A DNA stretch of 5,435 nucleotides, from NCBI GenBank assembly GCA_945906835.1, contig CAMDRL010000103.1:1-5435 (forward strand), written 5' to 3'. This DNA is from Rickettsia typhi. GTDB taxonomy: Bacteria > Pseudomonadota > Alphaproteobacteria > Rickettsiales > UBA1997. Below are positions 1 to 5,435 of the stretch, one piece after another (the first letter of the stretch is position 1; every line of letters begins with the position of its first letter). A program made the position numbers and the translations under genes. A model generated the notes under the pieces. It did no database searches. It saw nothing but the letters and a program-made list of their open reading frames with translations, and was not told the origin of the DNA.

Positions 1-1899
1 TGTATTGTAGAGAGAAGATGTTGTCAAATTGTCTCTTAATTTATCTTTAATAGCCTTTATCTTTTCTGGATTTGTTGCTAATTCAATCGCCTTTTTTTCA
101 TACTCTTCTTCAGTGTTGGTGATTAGCTCTGGTAAGTTTAAGTTGTTAAGAAGACTTGCTGCCATTCTACCAGCAAAAGATTTTCCTATTAGAGTAAGAA
201 CTGGCAACCCCATACGAAGCGCGTCACTTGCCGTGGTTCCAGCATTATAAGGTAGTGTATCAAGAAAAAGATCAGCAACACAATATCTTGCCAAATAATC
301 CTGCACAGATAAGCGTTTTCCAAAAACTAATCTTTTAGAATCTAAACCTCTAATGGTAATCTCTTTTTTTAAATTAGATTTTACCGATTCATTTTCTGCA
401 TAGATGAATAACACACTATTCTCAACTTTCTCAAGTATTCTTACCCAGCTATCAAAAACATAAGGGGTTATTTTGCAATTGTTATTAAAGCAGCAAAATA
501 CAAATCCGGCCTCAGGAAGCCCCAGTTCTTTTCTAGTAATTATATTGGTTGGAAGAGATGTTTTTGAATCATTTACTTGATAACTTGGTAAATAAATAAT
601 TTTTTCGGAATAATATTTTTGATTCTCATTAGGAATTATCGTTTTATCCGCTATTATGTAATCAAAATAGCTTGCCGCCATAGTTCCCAAATAACCAATA
701 TAGCTTATTTGTATTGGTGCTACTCTTATGGCGAATATTGGCACTCTAGCATATTGAGTATATCCTCCCAAATCTACCGCAATATCTATTTCCAAACTTC
801 TTGCCAACATTGCAACATCTTTATCATACATGGCACTAACATTATAAAAATGATCAACCCCAGCTTTGATACGACTAGTCATTTCATCTTCCGCAATAGG
901 GCTAATTGAGAAAGCATAAATTTCAAACTTATCTCTGTTATGAGCCTCATACAAACCAGCTGTTAGAAATGATACTGGGTGAATTCTGAAATCTGAGGAA
1001 AAATAGGCTATGCGAATTCTACGGTGTTTTTGGTGAGGCATTAGAGGTGGAAGGGCATTGCTTAATCCACATGTTTCTTTAACAAAAATTTCAGCAACTT
1101 TTCTTTGAATCTCAAGATCATCCGTAAGAGCCAGCATATCAAATGGGGAGAGCACTTTTTCATCATTCCTAACTTTACCAGTCAGCTCATCAAGAATTTG
1201 TTTAAAATTATCCCAAATACAAAGCTGCATTTTGGTAATTAATGAATCACCTAAAATAAAATCTATATTAGAATTAAGAGCAATGGCACTTTCATAACTT
1301 TTTAATGCCTCATCAAACCTTCTAAGTTCTTTTAATGCACCTGCACGATTATGATACACTTCCGCATGATTTATCTTAAACGCAATAGCTCGATCATAAC
1401 TCATCACTGCTTCATCCAATCTTTTAAGATCTTGAAGCACATTCCCGCAATTGTAATGAGCATCCGCATAATCAGGTTTTAGCATGATAGCGTAATTATA
1501 ACTCACCAAAGCCTCGTTTAATCTCTTAAGATCTCTAAGTACATTTCCACGATTGTAATGCGCGTATACATGGTCAGATTTTATTGCAATAGCTCGATCA
1601 TAACTTGTCAACGCCTTGTCAAATTGCTTTAACCCTCTAAATGCATTACCTCTATTATTCAATGCATCAGGCTGGTTTGGAGAAAAACTTAGCGACTGAT
1701 TGATAATTTTTATACCACCTTCTAAATCACCTCTTTGAAAGGCAATTCCAGCTAAATTATTTAATATTAATGTATTATTGGGTAAGAAGTTTAGTAATTT
1801 TTTATATTGAACTTCCGCTAAATCAAGTTGACCTGATTGATGTAACGCCACTGCATCTTGAAATATCTGATCTTGTTTTGATGTTTGTTTATTATTCAT
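1..1899 (-). CDS. TPR-repeat GT41 glycosyltransferase (O-GlcNAc transferase/SPINDLY-like), 3' end cut by window edge
   Basis: The frame is open from the ATG at 1899-1897 to the left edge, giving 633 residues with no stop; by family comparison a few tens of C-terminal residues are missing. Residues 7-210 form about six 34-residue TPR units. Residues 288-633 match the GT41 catalytic region: SSDFRIHPVS (301-310, with the His of the conserved HP motif), DLGGYTQYARVPIFAIRVAPIQISYIGYLGT (seen across 376-406), YYSEKIIYLP (429-438), FNNNCKITP (471-479, Lys476 at the place of the UDP-contacting Lys of human OGT), and LDTLPYNAGTTASDAL (546-561, the nucleotide-sugar site). Family members move a sugar, GlcNAc or another, from a nucleotide donor to Ser/Thr of proteins. 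Donor and acceptor here are unknown. There is no signal peptide or membrane segment, so it is likely cytosolic. The start is fixed by the ftsW stop just upstream in the same frame; the next Met is far inside at residue 224. No clear Shine-Dalgarno is visible, so coupling to ftsW translation is likely. The GT41 call is strong; protein O-GlcNAc activity is not established. Confidence 0.93.
   Translation of the reverse strand, partial: MNNKQTSKQDQIFQDAVALHQSGQLDLAEVQYKKLLNFLPNNTLILNNLAGIAFQRGDLEGGIKIINQSLSFSPNQPDALNNRGNAFRGLKQFDKALTSYDRAIAIKSDHVYAHYNRGNVLRDLKRLNEALVSYNYAIMLKPDYADAHYNCGNVLQDLKRLDEAVMSYDRAIAFKINHAEVYHNRAGALKELRRFDEALKSYESAIALNSNIDFILGDSLITKMQLCIWDNFKQILDELTGKVRNDEKVLSPFDMLALTDDLEIQRKVAEIFVKETCGLSNALPPLMPHQKHRRIRIAYFSSDFRIHPVSFLTAGLYEAHNRDKFEIYAFSISPIAEDEMTSRIKAGVDHFYNVSAMYDKDVAMLARSLEIDIAVDLGGYTQYARVPIFAIRVAPIQISYIGYLGTMAASYFDYIIADKTIIPNENQKYYSEKIIYLPSYQVNDSKTSLPTNIITRKELGLPEAGFVFCCFNNNCKITPYVFDSWVRILEKVENSVLFIYAENESVKSNLKKEITIRGLDSKRLVFGKRLSVQDYLARYCVADLFLDTLPYNAGTTASDALRMGLPVLTLIGKSFAGRMAASLLNNLNLPELITNTEEEYEKKAIELATNPEKIKAIKDKLRDNLTTSSLYNT
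1270..1881 (-). repeat. TPR-coding tandem array, six 102-bp units
   Basis: This part of the glycosyltransferase gene encodes 34-residue TPR units at residues 7-40, 41-74, 75-108, 109-142, 143-176 and 177-210. The last four are the most regular: each has an N-x-G or similar turn followed by the (F/L)(D/N)EA and SYxxAI helix signatures, for example RLNEALVSYNYAI and RLDEAVMSYDRAI. Similarity is also visible in the DNA. A 20-base stretch, gcaatagctcgatcataact on the plus strand, occurs identically at 1382-1401 and 1586-1605, exactly 204 bases (two units) apart. TPR solenoids bind protein partners and in OGT-type enzymes help choose substrates. The first two units are more diverged. Confidence 0.9.
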
Positions 1900-1902
1900 G
1901 AA

Positions 1903-3066
1903 TTAGATCAATTTCAAATTCCCATAATCAACATTCTCATGATATTTGCGCTTAGTAAAAGCCAATATCAATCCAAAGCAAATTGCCGTAGAAAGCATTG
2001 AAGAACCGCCGTAACTGATGAAAGGCAAAGTCATTCCTTTGGTTGGTAATAATTTTAAACTAACGCCAATATTAACAATTGCCTGCATGGTAAATTGTAT
2101 AACTAAGCCACATAAAGCCAAATAGACAAACAAATTATCTTCGTTGTAAGCGCGCTTTATTACTCTGGTAATCAAATAAACAAAAATCAAAATCAAAAAA
2201 GAACAAGCGAAAATTCCATATTCTTCACCAATAACTGCAAAAATAAAATCTGTGTGAGCATCGGGAATGAATTGTTTTACCACGCCATTTCCAGGCCCAG
2301 TACCAAAGAAAGAACCATTAACGAAGGCATCCAAAGATCTCTCAACTTGATAATTTTTTCCGTCAGCATCTAAGAAACGATTAATACGATTTTCAACATG
2401 AGGGAAAACAATGTAAGCGCCAATTCCAAAAATCACACCCATGAATCCAAGCGCAGTAATTAATGGAATTGGTAAGCCGTAAAGAAAAATCTGCACCAAC
2501 CACAAAGCGGCAAAAGTTAAAGTCATGCCAAAATCTGGCTGCAACAACAATAAAACTGCTATTATGAAGAATAGAGCAAAAGAATTTCCATATTTTATGT
2601 ACCATTTTTTGGCATTATATCTCTGTAGAATATAAGCATTGGAAATGATAAAAAAAGCCTTAGCAAATTCTGATGGCTGCAGTGTAAATCCACCAAGAGA
2701 AATCCATCTTTTTGCACCTTTTGCCTCTGCTCCAAAAATCAAAACTAAGACCAGAAACCCAATTACAGAGGCTAAACCCAATAATGAGAACATTTTAATT
2801 CTTTCTTTATTTAAGAACGAAATTGCAATCAACAAAAATACTGCAATCATCGAAAAAACCACCTGTTTTTTAAGGAAAAAAAATTTATCAACATCAATTC
2901 TATTGGCAATTGCAGGGCTTGAACTAGCAGTCGTCATTAATCCAAAAGCCATAATCGCTAAAACTATCAAGAAGTTAATTTTATCAATATCCAGCCACCA
3001 TTTTCTAAAAAAACTTAAGTTACGACGGTCAAAGATTCGATTGGCGTTAATTTCCCAGCTATCCAT
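1903..3066 (-). CDS. ftsW: Septal peptidoglycan glycosyltransferase FtsW (SEDS family)
   Basis: The product has 387 residues, the usual size for alphaproteobacterial FtsW. It is a polytopic inner-membrane protein with about ten hydrophobic segments (for instance near 31-47, 68-84, 94-112, 162-176, 181-196, 200-221, 283-300, 312-334 and 356-371). SEDS signatures are clear: LGGFTLQPSEFAK (124-136) after the first large loop, PDAHTDFIFAVIGEEYG (268-284) with the catalytic-type Asp at 273, and LLPTKGMTLPFISYGGSS (339-356). FtsW polymerises lipid II into glycan strands at the division septum with its partner transpeptidase FtsI. The PDAHTDFIF form and the WWLDIDK N-terminus favour FtsW over RodA. 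The ATG at 3066 gives the expected short cytoplasmic N-tail before the first membrane segment; no strong ribosome binding site precedes it. The gene is outside the usual murD-ftsW-murG setting: upstream is divergent argH, and downstream, after three bases, the TPR-GT41 gene. Confidence 0.94.
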   Translation of the reverse strand: MDSWEINANRIFDRRNLSFFRKWWLDIDKINFLIVLAIMAFGLMTTASSSPAIANRIDVDKFFFLKKQVVFSMIAVFLLIAISFLNKERIKMFSLLGLASVIGFLVLVLIFGAEAKGAKRWISLGGFTLQPSEFAKAFFIISNAYILQRYNAKKWYIKYGNSFALFFIIAVLLLLQPDFGMTLTFAALWLVQIFLYGLPIPLITALGFMGVIFGIGAYIVFPHVENRINRFLDADGKNYQVERSLDAFVNGSFFGTGPGNGVVKQFIPDAHTDFIFAVIGEEYGIFACSFLILIFVYLITRVIKRAYNEDNLFVYLALCGLVIQFTMQAIVNIGVSLKLLPTKGMTLPFISYGGSSMLSTAICFGLILAFTKRKYHENVDYGNLKLI

Positions 3067-3190
3067 GTAATTTCAGTAAATTGTTAATGAATTATAATGA
3101 TGGATTAAAAAACTTTTTTTCTAATTTTCTACGCCTAAATTCTAAAAGACTGTTTTCAATCTATTTCAAGATTCCCAATAAAACTCTAAA
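3067..3190. promoter_or_regulatory. Divergent ftsW/argH intergenic region with overlapping -10-like boxes
   Basis: This 124-bp, very AT-rich spacer separates two divergent start codons and must contain, or lie next to, the promoters of both units unless they start within the neighbouring genes. The octamer attataat at 3091-3098 reads TATAAT on both strands (3093-3098 plus, 3096-3091 minus), so one site could serve as the -10 in either direction. On neither strand is there a good TTGACA-like box at 16-18 bases; the plus strand offers only tttcag at 3071-3076. The plus-strand box would leave an argH leader of roughly 85 bases, and the minus-strand box an ftsW leader of about 20 bases. The location is well supported; the exact boxes are guesses, as TATAAT arises easily in such base composition. 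Confidence 0.35.
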
Positions 3191-4591
3191 ATGACCAAAG
3201 AAAAGAAAAACTCTTCCAATAAAATGTGGGGTGGCAGATTTGATGCTAAGCCTTCAGAAATTATGCAAGAAATAAATCAATCAATTTCATTTGATTACAA
3301 GCTTTACAAACAAGATATTAAAGGATCCAAGGCTCATGCTAAAATGCTTTGTGAAGTTGGAATTTTAACTAAAGTTGAAGCAAAGAAAATTACTGATGGC
3401 TTAAATAAAATCGAAAAAGAAATCGAAAGTGGTAAGTTTAATTTCAAAATTGAGCTTGAAGATATTCACATGAATATTGAATCTCGTTTAAAAGAAATTA
3501 TTGGCGATGTGGCTGGAAAGCTTCACACGGCAAGATCTCGTAATGATCAAGTTGCTACAGATTTTCGCCTTTTTGTGCGCGATGAAATTGATGAAATTAA
3601 ATTTTTACTTACTCAACTTGAAAAAAACTTAGTTGAAAAAGCAGAAAAAAATCTCGATGTAATTTTACCGGGATTTACTCATTTGCAAGTTGGTCAACCT
3701 GTAATTTTTTCACATCACATGTTGGCTTATTTTGAGATGTTTAAGCGCGATATTTCTCGCCTTGATGATCTTCGTCAAAGAATGAATGAATGCCCACTTG
3801 GTGCTTGCGCAATGGCTGGAACTTCTTTTCCAATTAATCGTCATTTAACTGCCAAAGAGCTTGGCTTTGATCGTCCAACTTCTAATTCCATGGATACAGT
3901 TTCTGATCGTGATTTTGCTGTGGAATTTTTATTCTGCCTTTCACTTACAGCCACACATCTTTCCAGAATTGCTGAAGAAATTGTTATTTGGATGAGTAAG
4001 GGTTTTGAATTTGTAAAACTTTCTGACGCCTTTACTTCTGGCAGTTCAATCATGCCTCAGAAAAAGAATCCCGATGCCGCAGAATTAGTTCGCGCCAAAA
4101 CTGGTAGAATTTTTGGTTCGCTTATTTCACTTCTTGTTGTGTTAAAAGGTCTTACTTTGACTTATTCTAAAGATATGCAAGAAGACAAAGAACCAGTTTT
4201 TGATGCCGCTAAGAATATTAAACTTTGCCTGCAAGCAATGTCAGGAATGGTTGCTGATATGAAAGTTAATAAAGAAAATATGTTTAAAATGTCAGGAAGT
4301 GGCTTTTCTACCGCCACTGATTTAGCTGATTGGTTGGTTAAAAATTTAAAAATGCCATTTCGTGATGCACATCATGTTACAGGTCAAATTGTGAAAATGG
4401 CCGAAAATAAAGGTGTAGATTTACATGAATTGAAACTTTCTGAAATGCAAAAAGTTGAAAAGAAAATTGCTAAAGAGATTTTTTCAGTTTTAACTGTTGA
4501 AAGTTCAGTTGCCAGCAAAACTAGTTTTGGCGGCACTTCGCAAGTTAGAGTTAAGGAAGAAATAGCTAAAGCGAAGAAGTTTTTGAAATAA
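3191..4591 (+). CDS. argH: Argininosuccinate lyase
   Basis: The 466-residue product is full length for the family (about 460). It splits argininosuccinate into arginine and fumarate in the cytosol, the last step of arginine synthesis, and acts as a homotetramer. Family signatures run in order: MWGGRF (12-17) at the N-terminus, [13 protein letters not shown] (112-124), [10 protein letters not shown] (161-170) with the catalytic His at 164, the superfamily signature [12 protein letters not shown] (284-295) on the mobile loop with the catalytic Ser, [11 protein letters not shown] (325-335) and, near the end, [10 protein letters not shown] (445-454). No active-site residue is visibly missing. The start at 3191 is the first in-frame ATG; Met12 at 3224 is a possible alternative because many homologues begin just before MWGGRF. 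Neither has an obvious Shine-Dalgarno. A small lipoprotein gene follows after five bases, probably in the same transcript. Confidence 0.97.
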   Translation: MTKEKKNSSNKMWGGRFDAKPSEIMQEINQSISFDYKLYKQDIKGSKAHAKMLCEVGILTKVEAKKITDGLNKIEKEIESGKFNFKIELEDIHMNIESRLKEIIGDVAGKLHTARSRNDQVATDFRLFVRDEIDEIKFLLTQLEKNLVEKAEKNLDVILPGFTHLQVGQPVIFSHHMLAYFEMFKRDISRLDDLRQRMNECPLGACAMAGTSFPINRHLTAKELGFDRPTSNSMDTVSDRDFAVEFLFCLSLTATHLSRIAEEIVIWMSKGFEFVKLSDAFTSGSSIMPQKKNPDAAELVRAKTGRIFGSLISLLVVLKGLTLTYSKDMQEDKEPVFDAAKNIKLCLQAMSGMVADMKVNKENMFKMSGSGFSTATDLADWLVKNLKMPFRDAHHVTGQIVKMAENKGVDLHELKLSEMQKVEKKIAKEIFSVLTVESSVASKTSFGGTSQVRVKEEIAKAKKFLK

Positions 4592-4596
4592 TCAAA

Positions 4597-4731
4597 ATGA
4601 AAATAAAAACAATTATCTACCTATCTCTAATAGCTCTCTTAACCTTCACTTCATGCGGCAGAAAAGGTGCTTTAGAATATCCCGAAGGACAAAAAAGACC
4701 AAAATTCGATAAAATAATTGACGAAGAATAA
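4597..4731 (+). CDS. lptM: Small LptM/YifL-like outer-membrane lipoprotein
   Basis: This 44-residue gene begins five bases after the argH stop. The protein starts MKIKTIIYLSLIALLTFTSC: a Lys-containing n-region, a hydrophobic core and a lipobox FTSC ending in Cys20, so signal peptidase II should leave a lipidated mature peptide of 25 residues. The Phe at -3 is less usual than Leu. The start of the mature part, CGRKGALEYPEG, matches the hallmark of LptM/YifL proteins (CGxKGPLxxP in enterobacteria). LptM is known in E. coli to help the LPS translocon LptD/LptE mature; the same role here is inferred. An LptM-like gene next to argH, often followed by lysA, is a familiar proteobacterial arrangement; here lysA is missing and a convergent gene follows. 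The tail is short and charged (DKIIDEE). Both the lipoprotein motif and the position make it a real gene despite its size. Confidence 0.82.
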   Translation: MKIKTIIYLSLIALLTFTSCGRKGALEYPEGQKRPKFDKIIDEE

Positions 4732-4819
4732 ATCTTATAACACTGTCACTATGGAAAGCTCTATTAACGAAAAGACTGATTTATCAATTTGTTAATTTTG
4801 ATATATTCAGAAAATTATC

Positions 4820-4884
4820 TATACCAAACTAACTATCTTTAGGCACTGTTAGGTGCGCCTCACATAAATTTTAGATTTGGTATA
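4820..4884. repeat. Imperfect inverted repeat enclosing a GC-rich hairpin in the convergent lptM/coaE gap
   Basis: The left arm tataccaaactaa (4820-4832) is the reverse complement of the right arm ttagatttggtata (4871-4884) apart from one extra base. Between them, aggcactgttaggtgcgcct (4841-4860) can fold with GCAC/GTGC and AG/CT pairs around the loop TGTTAG, with a two-base GC bulge. The inner part is about 60% GC in an otherwise strongly AT-rich gap. No run of T follows on either strand, so it is not a classic intrinsic terminator, though its place between convergent genes suits a transcription end. It could equally be a small palindromic repeat or the remnant of a miniature inverted-repeat element. 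The rest of the gap (4732-4819 and 4885-4923) holds no gene that I can recognise. Confidence 0.5.
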
Positions 4885-4923
4885 CATCATCGCACGACAT
4901 GGCATCACTAAGCTATTCCCTTC

Positions 4924-5435
4924 CTATTTCTCAAGAAGATTAATTAAATTCTTCACCTGAGAAATAGCAAAATCCTTTGATTTAGTATTATCAATCACGA
5001 AATCTGCAGCTTTTTTTCTATCCTTATTAGTAGTTTGTTTAAGAAAAATTTTCTCAAATTGTTTTATCAGATTTTCTTTTTCTTCAGCAAAATTTTCTGG
5101 ATAAGATTCTTTAGTACGCCTTAAAAAGCGCTCTCTTTGAATTGATTTTGTAGAAATAATAGCAATGATTTTATCGCATTCATATCCTTTCTTTTCTAGT
5201 AGAAGAGGAATATTTAATATTACCATCTTTCTTCCTTCTTTCTTAGATTTATTTAAAAAACTCTGATACTTTTTTCTAACTTTCGGATGAAGAATTTTTT
5301 CTAACATTTCCAATTTTTTTGAATTAGAAAAAACAATTTTTCTTAAAATTTTACGATTGATTTTGTGTTCAACAAAACTTTCTGGAGAAAACTTTTTAAC
5401 TTCTTTAATTGTTGATTTATCTGATTCCAACAGAT
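4924..5435 (-). CDS. coaE: Dephospho-CoA kinase, 5' end cut by window edge
   Basis: The frame ends at the TAG at 4926-4924 and stays open to the right edge, giving about 169 residues of a roughly 200-residue protein. Numbering from the TTG codon at 5430, recognisable CoaE blocks are ESDK (2-5, in the place of the DADxxA-type substrate site), HKINRKILRKIVFSN (22-36), LEKILHPKVR (43-52), NIPLLLEKKGYE (73-84, usually DIPLLFE), the lid arginines in QRERFLRRTK (98-107) and ADFVIDN (142-148) near the end. CoaE phosphorylates the 3'-hydroxyl of dephospho-CoA with ATP, the last step of coenzyme A synthesis. The P-loop (GxxGxGKS) and the true start lie beyond the window: the TTG at 5430 is an internal Leu codon, because CTG precedes it in frame and the family needs about 30 more residues. 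It is convergent with argH-lptM. Confidence 0.9.
   Translation of the reverse strand, partial: LLESDKSTIKEVKKFSPESFVEHKINRKILRKIVFSNSKKLEMLEKILHPKVRKKYQSFLNKSKKEGRKMVILNIPLLLEKKGYECDKIIAIISTKSIQRERFLRRTKESYPENFAEEKENLIKQFEKIFLKQTTNKDRKKAADFVIDNTKSKDFAISQVKNLINLLEK

Noticed and set aside
29..909. Plus-strand open frames at 29-250 and 619-909
   Set aside because: They lie antisense within the well-supported TPR-GT41 gene and show no recognisable domain; they are shadows of that gene in AT-rich sequence.
2393..3070. Plus-strand 143-residue frame (2639-3070) and minus-strand 70-residue frame (2393-2605) inside ftsW
   Set aside because: Both overlap ftsW in other frames. The compositions (Lys/Ile/Asn-rich, or Phe/Cys/Trp-rich) are what a shifted reading of a membrane-protein gene gives.
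3107..3120. A-run followed by T-run (aaaaaacttttttt) as a terminator
   Set aside because: It has no loop and no GC stem, and lies in a divergent promoter region where a terminator is not expected.
3841..4053. Minus-strand 70-residue frame inside argH
   Set aside because: It is antisense to the conserved central part of argH, including the [12 protein letters not shown] coding region, with no independent support.
4751..4795. 14-codon open frame starting ATGGAAAGC
   Set aside because: It is too short, with no ribosome binding site, motif or signal; likely chance.
4782..4803. TATCAA...TTGATA inverted repeat after lptM as an intrinsic terminator
   Set aside because: The stem is six base pairs, almost all A/T, with a long loop and no following T-run; such matches are common by chance in this composition.
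5428..5430. TTG at 5430 as the start of coaE
   Set aside because: A CTG codon precedes it in frame with no stop before the window edge, and CoaE needs a P-loop upstream. It is an internal Leu codon.

Overview
This is an AT-rich, gene-dense window that looks like chromosomal DNA from an alphaproteobacterium. The evidence is the alphaproteobacterial style of FtsW (N-terminal WWLDIDK stretch, HTDFIFAVIGEEYG motif), a tiny LptM-like lipoprotein directly behind argH, and codon use dominated by A/T third positions. The low GC content and Lys/Asn/Ile-rich proteins recall Rickettsiales-like, Holosporales-like or streamlined aquatic lineages. A complete-looking argH would be unusual for classical obligate intracellular Rickettsia. 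The taxonomic placement is inference.

The left third (1-1899, minus strand) is one long open frame that runs off the left edge. It encodes a TPR protein with a GT41 (SPINDLY/O-GlcNAc transferase-like) catalytic region. Directly upstream of it on the same strand is ftsW (1903-3066), the septal peptidoglycan glycosyltransferase. Only three bases separate the ftsW stop from the next ATG, and the two genes share a reading frame, so they are probably cotranscribed and perhaps translationally coupled. A 124-bp AT-rich spacer (3067-3190) separates ftsW from the divergent argH and should hold the promoters of both transcription units.

On the plus strand, argH (3191-4591; last step of arginine synthesis) is followed after five bases by a 44-residue lipoprotein gene (4597-4731) of the LptM/YifL type. 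The right end (4924-5435, minus strand) is the C-terminal part of dephospho-CoA kinase (coaE), convergent with argH-lptM; its P-loop end lies outside the window. The convergent gap (4732-4923) has no gene. It holds an imperfect inverted repeat (4820-4884) around a smaller GC-rich hairpin, the only piece of structure not explained by the genes.

Most of the content is conserved housekeeping. The less ordinary points are the ftsW/TPR-GT41 pairing, the near-repetitive DNA of the TPR array, and the inverted-repeat element in the convergent gap. I found no CRISPR array, tRNA or rRNA gene, or transposase gene.
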